13,215 nt of DNA from an uncultured Rhodospirillaceae bacterium (GTDB lineage: Bacteria > Pseudomonadota > Alphaproteobacteria > MPNO01): positions 1-13,215 of the forward strand of contig CALGIA010000206.1 of NCBI GenBank assembly GCA_937916005.1, in the 5' to 3' direction. A program made the position numbers and the translations under genes. The notes under the pieces are model-generated. The model was not told the DNA's origin. It ran no database searches and saw only the letters and a list, made by a program, of their open reading frames with translations. Positions 1 through 7,692 of this stretch are shown piece by piece (position 1 is the stretch's first letter; every line of letters begins with the position of its first letter).

Positions 1-977
1 TGCATGGTATCGAGCGCCAGGCGCTGCGGCATGCCGGGCCATTGCAGGCTCATGATCAGATGGTTGATTCCGAGCGTCTGCCCGAGATGGATCATCTGGT
101 CGGCGACCTCATCGGGTGAACCGATCAGGAAGCGGTCCCCGGCCAGTTCATCGAAGGCTGTGGCGAAACCGTCATCTTCGGGCATTTCCTTGTCCTGGCC
201 CCAGTCGCGGTAGAAACCATATTTGATTTCCAGATAGGGCCGGCACAGACGGATGGCCTCTTCCCTTGTGCGCGCCACGAAGACCTCTCGCCGCATGGGG
301 AATTCATCGGGAAACGGCTTGTTTTCCGCATCCAGCGCGCGGCGATAGACTTCCACCTGGCGCGCGATCACGTCAAGCCGGTTATGGGGGTTCACATACC
401 AGCAATCGCCAAGACGCGCCGCACGGCGAATCGCCACATCCGCATTGGCCCCGATCCAGATCGGCGGGGTGGGTTTCTGCAACGGTTTGAGCGCACAGGA
501 TGCGCCATCAAGGGTGAAGTGCGACCCTTTCATATGAACTTCGTCCTCGGTCCACAGGCGGCGGATTGCGATCAGGTTTTCCTCAAACCGCTTGCCGCGT
601 TCCTTCGGCGTCGTGCCGAACGCCTTGAACTCGACTTCCCGATAGCCCAGCGCCGCGCCGAAGATCAGGCGCCCGCCCGACATCACATCAATGGTGGCGA
701 GCTGTTCGGCCAGATCGAGGGGCTTGTGGAGCGATACCAGAACGATCCCCGCATTGAGGCGCAGATTGGGCGCCTCGCCGGCCAACCGGGCCAGGATGGG
801 CAACTGCTGGAAAGCCCGGAGCGGATGGGTGCTATAGTGCGAGGTCTTGGTGATGGAGTCGAAACCCAGCGCGTCGGCGAATTTGGCCTGTTCCACCAGA
901 TCTTCGAAACATTGGCGGATATCCTGATCCGCCTCGTATTCGCCGCGTACGGCGAGGCCAAACTGCATTCCTGACAT
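1..977 (-). CDS. Luciferase-like (LLM class) flavin-dependent monooxygenase, 3' end cut by window
   Basis: This encodes 325 readable residues of a bacterial luciferase-like TIM-barrel oxidoreductase; the rest lies beyond base 1. These enzymes use FMNH2 or F420 to oxidise small organic molecules in the cytoplasm. Seen: an N-terminal strand MQFGLAVRG, the early FADALGFDSI helix-strand, the block VMSGGRLIFGAALGYREVEF typical of the family, and PPIWIGANAD followed by RAARLGDCWY. Family members are usually about 330-350 residues, so little is missing. The start at 977 is preceded by a GGGA ribosome site; an in-frame ATG three codons further in (968) is an alternative. The gene begins 5 bases after the stop of the HMG-CoA-lyase-like gene, so the two are probably co-transcribed. 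The cofactor (FMN or F420) and the substrate cannot be told from the sequence. Confidence 0.87.
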   Translation of the reverse strand, partial: MSGMQFGLAVRGEYEADQDIRQCFEDLVEQAKFADALGFDSITKTSHYSTHPLRAFQQLPILARLAGEAPNLRLNAGIVLVSLHKPLDLAEQLATIDVMSGGRLIFGAALGYREVEFKAFGTTPKERGKRFEENLIAIRRLWTEDEVHMKGSHFTLDGASCALKPLQKPTPPIWIGANADVAIRRAARLGDCWYVNPHNRLDVIARQVEVYRRALDAENKPFPDEFPMRREVFVARTREEAIRLCRPYLEIKYGFYRDWGQDKEMPEDDGFATAFDELAGDRFLIGSPDEVADQMIHLGQTLGINHLIMSLQWPGMPQRLALDTM

Positions 978-982
978 GACGT

Positions 983-1900
983 CTAATTCCCGAGAAGTTC
1001 CGCCGGGGGAAAATTCCCCGCGCGGCCGAGCATGGCCGGACCCGGCTTGCCCAGCTGTTGGCCCAGCCAGTCGGCGGTTTCAATCAAGCCGTCGATATCA
1101 ACCCCGGTCTCGATTCCCATGCGGTTGAGCATATAGACCAGATCTTCCGACGGCACATTGCCGGTCGCCGCCGGCGCGAACGGGCAACCGCCGAAACCGC
1201 CGATACTGGCGTCAAGCGCCGCGGCGCCGGCTTCGATGGCGGCATAGGCATTCGCGATACCGGTGTTGCGGGTATTGTGAAAATGACCGCGCAGCCTGGC
1301 CCCGGGGGCCAGCTTTGCAACTTCCGTGAACATGTCGGCGACCTGGCTCGGCACGGCGACCCCGATGGTGTCGGCCAGGGCAATTTCATCGGGCCCGGCC
1401 GCCAGCCCCGCGGCGACGACTTCCAGCACGCGCTCGGGCCGCACCTCGCCCTGGAACGGACACCCGAACACGGCGCTGAATGTAATAGTGAACCGGACTC
1501 CCGCATCGTGGGCGGTCTTGATCATGTCCGCGCCGACCGCGATGGCCTGTTCGATGGACGTGCCCTGATTGCGTTCGCTGAAAATGTCGGACGCCACCAC
1601 GGCATAGTTGACCTCCCGGCATCCGGCGGCGATGGCGCGATCCAGGCCGCGCATGTTCAGGGCCAGACCGATATAGGTCACGTCGTCGCGGGCGGGCAGC
1701 GCCGCCATGACCGCCTCGGCGTCGGCCATCTGAGGCACCCGCTTCGGGTTGACGAAACTGGCCACCTCGATCCGCCTGACGCCGGCGGCGACGGCCCGGT
1801 TGATCAGCTCGACCTTGGTTTCGGTCGACAAAATTTCCGGCTCGTTCTGTAGCCCGTCGCGGGGCGAAACCTCGATCAGCTCGACCTTGCGCGCGGTCAT
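983..1900 (-). CDS. HMG-CoA lyase-like acyl-CoA lyase (305 aa)
   Basis: This is a member of the DRE-TIM metallolyase family, hydroxymethylglutaryl-CoA lyase type. The canonical enzyme splits 3-hydroxy-3-methylglutaryl-CoA into acetoacetate and acetyl-CoA, usually in leucine or terpenoid breakdown. Seen: SPRDGLQNE at residues 12-20 with the substrate/metal residues R14 and D15; E45 in RRIEVASFVNPKRVPQMAD; histidine metal ligands H206 and H208 in GHFHNT; and the signature GGCPFAPAATGN at 237-248 with catalytic Cys239 and Asn248. The length fits the family (about 300). The motif after the second histidine (HNTRNTG) differs from HDTYGQ of the well-studied enzymes, so a related branched 3-hydroxyacyl-CoA substrate is possible. 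The start at 1900 has a strong GGGAGG site. It diverges from a CoA-transferase and precedes a flavin monooxygenase in the same operon. Confidence 0.9.
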   Translation of the reverse strand: MTARKVELIEVSPRDGLQNEPEILSTETKVELINRAVAAGVRRIEVASFVNPKRVPQMADAEAVMAALPARDDVTYIGLALNMRGLDRAIAAGCREVNYAVVASDIFSERNQGTSIEQAIAVGADMIKTAHDAGVRFTITFSAVFGCPFQGEVRPERVLEVVAAGLAAGPDEIALADTIGVAVPSQVADMFTEVAKLAPGARLRGHFHNTRNTGIANAYAAIEAGAAALDASIGGFGGCPFAPAATGNVPSEDLVYMLNRMGIETGVDIDGLIETADWLGQQLGKPGPAMLGRAGNFPPAELLGN

Positions 1901-1935
1901 CGCGACCTCCCTGAACTCAAATTCGGCAGGGCCGC

Positions 1936-1964
1936 ATTCTGTCTCAGTTGGGCCGCCACATCAA
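1936..1964 (-). promoter_or_regulatory. Candidate sigma-70 promoter for the lyase-monooxygenase operon
   Basis: Read on the minus strand, TTGATG (1964-1959) and CAGAAT (1941-1936) are separated by 17 bases, each matching four of six consensus positions. The predicted transcript would start near 1929, giving a leader of about 28 bases with the GGGAGG ribosome site before the ATG at 1900. No equally good promoter was seen for the divergent plus-strand gene in this 136-base spacer (1901-2036). Confidence 0.35.
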
Positions 1965-2036
1965 AGAAATTTGGGGAGAAACGGAGTGCGCGGATCGGGA
2001 GGATCGATTACTCTGCGACAGAAATATGGGGATATC

Positions 2037-3251
2037 ATGACGGCATCAGATGAGAACCGCAGCGGCCCGTTGACCGATCTGCGGGTGATTGAAATGGGCC
2101 AGCTCCTGGCCGGGCCGTTCTGCGCCCAGCTTCTGGGCGATTTCGGCGCCGAGGTGATCAAGCTGGAACAGCCGGGGGTCGGCGACCCCATGCGCGAATG
2201 GGGCCGCGAACGGGCCAATGGGAAGGCCGTCTGGTTCCCGGTCCTGGCGCGCAACAAGAAATCCGCCACCCTGAACGCGCGCGAGCCGGAGGGGCAGGAG
2301 ATCATCCGCGAACTGGTCGGCAAATCGGACATTCTGGTGGAAAACTTCCGCCCCGGCACCATGGAGCGCTGGAATCTGGGCTGGGACGAGCTGTCGAAAA
2401 TCAATCCGCGGCTGGTGATGGTGCGGGTATCGGGCTATGGCCAGACCGGGCCTTATTCAAAGCGCGCCGGCTACGGCGCCATCGGCGAAGCGCTGGGCGG
2501 GCTGCGCCACGTGGTGGGCGACCCCAGCACACCGCCGAGCCGTGTCGGCATATCCCTGGGCGATACCCTTGCCGCCACCTTCGCCGCCCTGGGCTGCATG
2601 ATGGCGATCCATAACGTGCATCGCACCGGGCGCGGCCAGATGGTGGATTCGGCGATCTATGAAGCCGTGCTGGGGGTCATGGAATCCTTGGTGTCCGAAT
2701 ATGATCAGGGCGGATTTATCCGGGAACGCACCGGATCGATCCTGCCCAAGATCGCGCCGTCCAATGTCTATCCCACGAAAGACGGCAAGATGATCGTGAT
2801 CGGCGCCAACCAGGACACCGTGTTCGGCAGGCTGGCCGGGGCCATGGGTGAACCGGAACTGGCCGGCGATGAGCGCTATTCGTCCCACACCGCGCGCGGC
2901 GAGCATCAAGAGGAACTGGACGACAGGATTTCCGCCTGGACGTCGACCATCGACAGCGGACCGTTGGAGGAAATCCTTGAGGCGGCCGGCGTGCCGGCGG
3001 GCAATATATATCGGGTTCCCGAAATGCTGGAAGACGCCCATTTCAAGGCGCGGGAAGCGATCATACGCGTCACCCATGGGAATTCGGGCACCCTTGCGAT
3101 GCAGAACATCGTTCCCAGGCTGTCGGAAACGCCCGGCGTGATCCGGCGGTCCGGACCCGAACTGGGCGAGCATAACGACGATGTCTATCGCAAGCTTCTG
3201 GGTTTCGACGATTCCAGGATGAAGGCGCTGAAAGACTCAGGCATTATTTGA
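2037..3251 (+). CDS. Class III (CaiB/BaiF/Frc family) CoA-transferase, 404 aa
   Basis: This family moves CoA between carboxylic acids (for example succinyl-CoA to an organic acid) through an enzyme-aspartyl anhydride intermediate. Seen: LRVIEMGQLLAGPFCAQLLG at the N-terminus with GAEVIKLE, then ARNKKSATLN, VENFRPGTMERW, VSGYGQTGPY, and the catalytic Asp176 in GISLGDTLAA. The C-terminal part carries APSNVYPTKDGKMIVIGA and AGVPAGNIYRVPEML, both usual for the family. The length matches the usual 380-430 residues. The start at 2037 is chosen because the family N-terminus begins there and GGGGA sits just upstream; the open frame runs back to 1749 but that part lies antisense to the lyase gene. Divergence from an HMG-CoA-lyase-like gene suggests it activates a 3-hydroxy-3-methyl dicarboxylic acid for cleavage; this is inference from context. 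Confidence 0.92.
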   Translation: MTASDENRSGPLTDLRVIEMGQLLAGPFCAQLLGDFGAEVIKLEQPGVGDPMREWGRERANGKAVWFPVLARNKKSATLNAREPEGQEIIRELVGKSDILVENFRPGTMERWNLGWDELSKINPRLVMVRVSGYGQTGPYSKRAGYGAIGEALGGLRHVVGDPSTPPSRVGISLGDTLAATFAALGCMMAIHNVHRTGRGQMVDSAIYEAVLGVMESLVSEYDQGGFIRERTGSILPKIAPSNVYPTKDGKMIVIGANQDTVFGRLAGAMGEPELAGDERYSSHTARGEHQEELDDRISAWTSTIDSGPLEEILEAAGVPAGNIYRVPEMLEDAHFKAREAIIRVTHGNSGTLAMQNIVPRLSETPGVIRRSGPELGEHNDDVYRKLLGFDDSRMKALKDSGII

Positions 3252-4121
3252 GGTGACGGCATCGCGCCGGGATTCGAAACGCACCAGGGCGTAGGAAGAC
3301 CCGAAGATGACCGCCGCGCCGATCCATGTCCACAGATCGACGATTTCGCCAAACAGGATGAACGCGCCGGCCGCCGTCATGGGCAGGCGCAGGAAATCAA
3401 AAGGCACCACCGCGCTGGCATCGGCCGCCTGGTAAGACTTGGTGAGCATGTAAACGCCCAACGTGCCGGAAAGCCCGACGCCGATCATCAATCCGAAATC
3501 AGCCCAGCCCGGCGCATTCCACGCAAACAAAGCGGGGACGAGCGCCAGGGGCAGCATGATCAGATTGACATAGACCACCGCCTGAAGCGGCGTATCGGTG
3601 CGCATCAGCAGCTTGATGCAAATATTCGACGCGCTATAGAGAAGAGCCGCCACGAGGACCGCGATGGTGGCGCCGCTGATTTCCGCGAAGCCGGGCCGCA
3701 CGATGATCAGCACGCCGAGAAACCCGATCGCCGTGGCGCGCCACCGCGCCATGCCGACGGCTTCCCCCAGTATCAGCGCCGCCAACACGGTAATGAACAA
3801 AGGCTGGGTAAAGCTCAAGGCCACCACATCGCCCAGGGGAATCAGCGAAATCCCGTAATACAGCCCCAGCATGCCGAGATAGGAAAGCGTGGCGCGCAGG
3901 ACATGCAGCCACGGACGGCCGGTGCGCAACACGCCGAGTCCGGATCGCATCAGCAAGGGGCTCAGCACGATCAGCGCAACGGCATTGCGCACAAACAATA
4001 TCTCGAAAGTCGAATAATCATCGACCAGCAGACGCACGAAGATCATCATCGCCGCCCATCCGATGGTGGCGATGACCATGAAGATCACGCCGCGCATGGT
4101 TGGGGACAGGGCGGCCATCAC
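3237..4121 (-). CDS. EamA-family (DMT superfamily) transporter, 294 aa
   Basis: This is an inner-membrane protein of the drug/metabolite transporter superfamily with two EamA repeats, about ten hydrophobic segments and little soluble sequence. Seen: the N-terminal helix GVIFMVIATIGWAAMMIFVR, the EILFVRNAVALIVL segment, LYYGISLIPLGDVVALSFTQPLFITVLA at the end of repeat one, and the second repeat ending near WTWIGAAVIFGSSYALVRFE. Family members export amino acids, metabolites or drugs; the substrate here is unknown. Translation may start at GTG 4121 or the adjacent ATG 4118; a GGAG inside the last codons of the upstream transferase gene is the nearest ribosome site but is spaced rather far. It is the last gene of a long minus-strand run, and its 3' end overlaps the convergent CoA-transferase by 15 bases, leaving no room for a separate terminator. 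Confidence 0.88.
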   Translation of the reverse strand: MMAALSPTMRGVIFMVIATIGWAAMMIFVRLLVDDYSTFEILFVRNAVALIVLSPLLMRSGLGVLRTGRPWLHVLRATLSYLGMLGLYYGISLIPLGDVVALSFTQPLFITVLAALILGEAVGMARWRATAIGFLGVLIIVRPGFAEISGATIAVLVAALLYSASNICIKLLMRTDTPLQAVVYVNLIMLPLALVPALFAWNAPGWADFGLMIGVGLSGTLGVYMLTKSYQAADASAVVPFDFLRLPMTAAGAFILFGEIVDLWTWIGAAVIFGSSYALVRFESRRDAVTSNNA

Positions 4122-4131
4122 CGGGCGGCCA

Positions 4132-4752
4132 TCACTCCATGGGATTCATGATGTGTTCCTGATATCCCGGCCGTTCACACAGCGCATCGTACCAGCGCCT
4201 GAGATGGGGCAGATCCCTGCGTTCAATCGGCAGGGCGAACCAGCGAAAAGCGGCGATGCCGACCGGAATATCACCCATGGAAAACGCATCGCCGCCCAGA
4301 TAGGCGGTTTCGCCAAGATAACGGTCGACCATGGCCATGCAGTTTTCCAGCACATCGCGCGCGGCGGAAAGTTTTTCGTAATCGCGCTCGGCCTCGGGCG
4401 TGCGCACATAGCCCCAGAACACCGGCACCAGAGCCGGGCTCAGGATCGACAGCTGCCAATCCATCCAGCGTTCGGCCCGGGCGCGGGTCTGGGCGTTGGT
4501 CGGCCATAGAGTTCCTTCGCCATGAACCGACGCCAGATATCGCAGGATCGAGTTGGATTCCCACAGCACGAAATCTTCCTCGATCAGCACCGGCACCCTT
4601 CCATTGGGGTTGAGCCTCAGAAATTCAGCCTGGTCGTTACCGCCAAAAGGGCCGCCGATATCCTCACGCACATAGTCGAGCCCCAGTTCGGCGCAGCCCC
4701 ACAGCACTTTCATGACGTTCGACGACGTCTTGCGTCCAAGAATTTTGCGCAT
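4132..4752 (-). CDS. Glutathione S-transferase family protein (first of tandem pair by position), 206 aa
   Basis: This is a soluble GST-fold protein: an N-terminal thioredoxin-like domain (about residues 1-80) followed by an all-helical domain. Seen: the RKILGRKTSSNVMKV start, with Thr/Ser where many bacterial GSTs place the thiol-activating residue; the cis-proline block NGRVPVLIEE; the glutathione gamma-glutamyl contact WESNSI; and the C-terminal helix block FSMGDIPVGIAAFRW, including the conserved N-capping-box region. The start at 4752 is preferred over in-frame starts further upstream (such as 4827) because it has GAGGA seven bases before it, aligns with its paralogue, and avoids overlapping that gene. 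It lies 13 bases after the paralogue, whose 3' end carries two consecutive TGA stops. The substrate is unknown; likely detoxification or a lyase/isomerase role. Confidence 0.88.
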   Translation of the reverse strand: MRKILGRKTSSNVMKVLWGCAELGLDYVREDIGGPFGGNDQAEFLRLNPNGRVPVLIEEDFVLWESNSILRYLASVHGEGTLWPTNAQTRARAERWMDWQLSILSPALVPVFWGYVRTPEAERDYEKLSAARDVLENCMAMVDRYLGETAYLGGDAFSMGDIPVGIAAFRWFALPIERRDLPHLRRWYDALCERPGYQEHIMNPME

Positions 4753-4765
4753 CACGGCGTCCTCA

Positions 4766-5389
4766 TCAAGAAAGCGGTATGCCGCTGACATGTTTCTGAA
4801 ATGCCGGGCGCGCGTTGATGCCGTCATACCAGCGTTTCAGATTGGGATAATCCTCGCGCTCGATATCCAGATTGAACCAGCGATAGGACAGGATCGCCAG
4901 CGGCATGTCGCCGATGGTGATGGTCGACCCCGTGATGAATTCCCTGCCGTCGAGATAGCGTTCGACGATGGCGAGCTGTGCGGAGAAATTGTCGCGTCCG
5001 GCCGCGATGGCGTCCGGGTTGCGTTTTTCCGGTGGGGTGCGGATCAGCCCCATGAAGGCCGGCGTGTGGGCCGGCGCCAGGGTACTTGTGGACCATTCCA
5101 GCCAGCGATGAGCATCACCGCGCTCCTGCAGATCATCGGGATACCAGGTCCCGGCGGCGTGCTTCGACGCCAGATAGGAAATGCAGGCATTGGATTCCCA
5201 CAACACGTAATCCCCGTCGATGATGGTCGGCACCCGCTTGTTGGGGTTGAGCGCGATATATTCCGGCTTGTCATTGCCGCCGAACGGTCCGCCGATTTCT
5301 TCCCGTTCAACCGGCAGGCCGAGTTCTTCGCAGAGCCAGACGACTTTTTGCACATTGGCCGATGTGGAGCGTCCCAGAACCTTCAGCAT
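4766..5389 (-). CDS. Glutathione S-transferase family protein (tandem paralogue), 207 aa
   Basis: This is a paralogue of the neighbouring GST, similar along its whole length and therefore probably a tandem duplication. Seen: LKVLGRSTSANVQKVVW at the start, EIGGPFGGNDKPEY shared almost exactly with the neighbour, cis-proline block NKRVPTIIDG, WESNACISYL, and the helical-domain block ITIGDMPLAILSYRWF. The start at 5389 has a GGAG site about seven bases upstream. The gene follows the rRNA methyltransferase stop by 15 bases and precedes the second GST by 13 bases, so all are probably on one transcript. The two copies differ most in the helical domain, which forms the hydrophobic substrate pocket in this fold; they may therefore differ in substrate. 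Function beyond a GST fold is not readable. Confidence 0.9.
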   Translation of the reverse strand: MLKVLGRSTSANVQKVVWLCEELGLPVEREEIGGPFGGNDKPEYIALNPNKRVPTIIDGDYVLWESNACISYLASKHAAGTWYPDDLQERGDAHRWLEWSTSTLAPAHTPAFMGLIRTPPEKRNPDAIAAGRDNFSAQLAIVERYLDGREFITGSTITIGDMPLAILSYRWFNLDIEREDYPNLKRWYDGINARPAFQKHVSGIPLS

Positions 5390-5404
5390 TTATGTTCTCC
5401 ATGT

Positions 5405-6643
5405 TCAGTCGAGTTGTAGCAACACGCCCTTGAGATAGGCGCTTTCCGGCACATAGGGGTGCACGGGATGGTCGGGCCCGGCGCCCCCGCTATGAATGAT
5501 CCGTCCGCTGCGATGGGCGTCGCGCAGCCCGCCGCGGATCTGTTCGGCGAAATCCGCCGCATCCACGTGATAGGAGCATGACGCCGCGAACAGGAACCCG
5601 CCCGGGGCGACGCAGTTGGCCGCGAGGCGGGTCAGCTTGCGATAGCCTTTCAAGCCGTTGCGCAGGTCTTTCTTGGATTTAACGAAGGCCGGCGGATCCG
5701 CAATGACCACATCGAACAATTCCGACACCGCGGCGAACTGACCGAGATGGTGAAAACTGTCGCCCCGCGCAAACTCACATCGATCGGCGACATCGTTCAG
5801 CCGCGCGGCCTGTTCGGCCAGGCCGAGCGCGGCTTCGGATCGGTCGACGCACACCACTTTGGCCGCGCCGGCAACCGCCGCCTGAATCCCGAACCCGCCG
5901 AGATAGCTGTACACATCAAGCACCCGGCGCCCCTTGGCGAGCCGCGCCACGCGGGCGCGGTTTTCCCGATGGTCATAGAACCAGCCGGTTTTTTGCCCGC
6001 CGGCCGGATCGGCCAGGAATTTCGCGCCGTTTTCAATCACCTCGATGGGCGCGCCGCCAAGATCGCCCTTCGCGACGATGGTCTCGGTCGGCAGGTTTTC
6101 CTGTTCGCGCCCGGCATTGTCGTTGCGCAGCACCACGCATTTGGGCGACAGAACTTCATCCAGCGCCGCGAGAATTTCAGGCATCAGCAGATCCATGCCG
6201 GCCGTATTGGCCTGAACCACCAGCACATCGCCATAGCGGTCGATCACCAGCCCGGGCAAACGATCGGCCTCGGACCAGACCAGCCGATAATAAGGCGCAT
6301 CGAACAGGGCGTCGCGCAGTTCCAGCGCATAGGAAATCCGCCGGGCGAGATAATTGCGGTTGATGACCACATCCTCGCGCCCGGTCAGCAGCCGCGCGCT
6401 GATCAGCGGATGGGGGTTGAAGGTGGCTGTCCCCAGCGCCGCGCCGCCCGAATCGACCAGGGTCACGATCCCGCCCGGCGGCAGGGCCCGGGCGACCGCC
6501 GTCATTTCGATTTCGTTGGAAAAAACCCAGGGGTGGCCGGCGCGCACCCGTTTTTGCCGTCCCGGCTGGAGACCAACGCGGGGCAGGACGGTTACGGGGG
6601 GCGATTTGGCGGTTTTGGGAGCTTTGGAGGTTTTTTCAATCAT
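5405..6643 (-). CDS. RlmI-like class I SAM-dependent 23S rRNA (cytosine-C5) methyltransferase, 412 aa
   Basis: This resembles RlmI (YccW), which methylates C1962 of 23S rRNA. Seen: an N-terminal PUA domain (about residues 18-95) with KRVRAGHPWVFSNEIE; a central EEHD-like linker with DRLPGLVIDRYGDVLVVQ; GGQKTGWFYDHREN at 215-228; SAM-binding motif LDVYSYLGGFG at 242-252; DPPAF at 316-320; and the catalytic cysteine C356 in SCSYHV. The C-terminal HPVHPYVPESAYLKG is also typical. Length agrees with the family (about 390-410), with roughly 17 extra Lys/Thr/Pro-rich residues at the N-terminus. The start at 6643 has only a weak AGGGA site rather far upstream, so a slightly later non-ATG start is possible. 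It heads the part of the operon containing two GSTs and a transporter; no functional link among them is evident. Confidence 0.9.
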   Translation of the reverse strand: MIEKTSKAPKTAKSPPVTVLPRVGLQPGRQKRVRAGHPWVFSNEIEMTAVARALPPGGIVTLVDSGGAALGTATFNPHPLISARLLTGREDVVINRNYLARRISYALELRDALFDAPYYRLVWSEADRLPGLVIDRYGDVLVVQANTAGMDLLMPEILAALDEVLSPKCVVLRNDNAGREQENLPTETIVAKGDLGGAPIEVIENGAKFLADPAGGQKTGWFYDHRENRARVARLAKGRRVLDVYSYLGGFGIQAAVAGAAKVVCVDRSEAALGLAEQAARLNDVADRCEFARGDSFHHLGQFAAVSELFDVVIADPPAFVKSKKDLRNGLKGYRKLTRLAANCVAPGGFLFAASCSYHVDAADFAEQIRGGLRDAHRSGRIIHSGGAGPDHPVHPYVPESAYLKGVLLQLD

Positions 6644-6659
6644 CGGCGGATGATATCCC

Positions 6660-6677
6660 TTGCGGCCCGTCCCGCAA
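6660..6677. other. Short hairpin in the hpnA-rlmI spacer
   Basis: TTGCGG and CCGCAA form a perfect 6-base inverted repeat around a 6-base loop in the 59-base gap 6644-6702. No T-run follows on either strand, so it does not qualify as an intrinsic terminator. It could be a pause site or mRNA processing hairpin between the lipid module and the methyltransferase, or chance in GC-rich DNA. Confidence 0.25.
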
Positions 6678-6702
6678 ACGGAAACGAGGCCGGATTAAAA
6701 GA

Positions 6703-7692
6703 TCATTCGAAATAACCATTGTCGCGGAACCAGTCGGCGGCGTCGGTCAACGCAACTTTGCCCGGCCGGGGGGCGTATCCCAGCCCGTCGATTGCTTTCC
6801 GGCTGGAAAAATACATCCGCTTTTTGGCCATTCTCAGCGCTTCCGCCGTCACCATGGGTTCGCCGCCAAACAGGCGGCTGGCCAGCTCGGCGCCCCAGGC
6901 GATGGGAAACAGCGGCAGGCGCGGCAGGCGGATGCGCGGCGCGGGACGGCCAAGATGGTCGGCGACTACCCCGAGGATTTCGCGCAGGGTCATATTGTCG
7001 CCGCCGAGAATATAGCGCTCGCCGATGTTGCCCTTGCGCCAGGCCAGAAGATGCCCGGTGGCCACGTCATCCACATGAACCACGTTGAGCCCCGTATCCA
7101 CGTAAGCCGGCATGCGGCCGCGCGCAAATTCGACGACGATGCGCCCGGTGGGCGTCGGCTTGATATCGCGCGGCCCGAACGGCGCGGCCGGGTTTACGGT
7201 GACCACGGGCACGCCTTCCTCGGCGGCGAGACGCATGGCTTCCAATTCGGCCAGGAACTTGGACCGTTTATAATGTCCGATCATGTCGCCGATTGTCGCC
7301 ACCGTGGCCTCGCTGCCGGGCGAGCCGTCGGCCTCATAGCCGATGGCGGCGACCGACGACGTATAGACGATGCGCCCGGCGCCGGCCTCGGCGGCGGCGC
7401 GCAGCAGATTGCGGGTGCCGTCCACATTGGCGCGGTACATCACCGACGGATCGGCGACCCACAGGCGGTAATCGGCGGCCACATGAAACACCACGTCGCA
7501 GCCCTTGACGGCGCGGGTCAGGGATTGGGCATCCGTCAGATCGCCGGTCACCACCTCGCACTCTATGCCGGCGATATTGCCCCTGTTGCTGGCGTCGCGC
7601 ATCAACACTCGGACCTGTTCACCCTGGGCCACGAGATGGCGCAGCACGGCCGAGCCGACGAATCCCGATGCGCCTGTGACCAGCGCCGTCAT
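6703..7692 (-). CDS. hpnA: HpnA-like hopanoid-associated NAD(P)-dependent sugar epimerase/reductase, 329 aa
   Basis: This is an extended short-chain dehydrogenase/reductase of the HpnA type (hopanoid-associated sugar epimerase), close to dihydroflavonol reductases. Seen: the Rossmann motif GASGFVG at residues 7-13; VVFHVAADYRLWV at 67-79; the catalytic T111/S112, and Y141-K145 in YKRSK; NPAAPFGPRDIKPTPTG, GLNVVHVDDVATGHLLA and ERYILGGDNMTLREIL in the C-terminal half; and a GYFE end. The enzyme probably acts on an NDP-sugar or related polar head group in the cytosol; its substrate has not been settled for the family. The frame stays open to 7968, but the Rossmann fold begins at 7692, where the ATG overlaps the previous stop as TGATG, implying translational coupling. 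No clear ribosome site precedes it. It ends the five-gene lipid module. Confidence 0.87.
   Translation of the reverse strand: MTALVTGASGFVGSAVLRHLVAQGEQVRVLMRDASNRGNIAGIECEVVTGDLTDAQSLTRAVKGCDVVFHVAADYRLWVADPSVMYRANVDGTRNLLRAAAEAGAGRIVYTSSVAAIGYEADGSPGSEATVATIGDMIGHYKRSKFLAELEAMRLAAEEGVPVVTVNPAAPFGPRDIKPTPTGRIVVEFARGRMPAYVDTGLNVVHVDDVATGHLLAWRKGNIGERYILGGDNMTLREILGVVADHLGRPAPRIRLPRLPLFPIAWGAELASRLFGGEPMVTAEALRMAKKRMYFSSRKAIDGLGYAPRPGKVALTDAADWFRDNGYFE

Noticed and set aside
384..974. Long plus-strand open frame (196 codons)
   Set aside because: Lies wholly antisense to the flavin monooxygenase gene; its product has no recognisable domain and arises from GC-rich codon bias.
1058..1852. Long plus-strand open frame (264 codons)
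   Set aside because: Entirely antisense to the HMG-CoA-lyase-like gene, whose motifs and ribosome site are clear; the plus-strand product is low-complexity and Gly/Asp/His-rich.
1749..2036. N-terminal extension of the CoA-transferase frame
   Set aside because: The extension runs antisense into the lyase gene, has no family similarity, and the ATG at 2037 has a proper ribosome site at the expected family start.
2457..3173. Minus-strand open frame (238 codons)
   Set aside because: Antisense shadow of the CoA-transferase; no domain recognised.
6644..6702. Intrinsic terminator between hpnA and rlmI
   Set aside because: The 6-base hairpin has no T-tract on either strand, so factor-independent termination is not supported.
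5747..6715. Plus-strand open frame (322 codons)
   Set aside because: Antisense to the RlmI-like gene, which shows all catalytic motifs; the product is His/Gly/Arg-rich with no fold signature.
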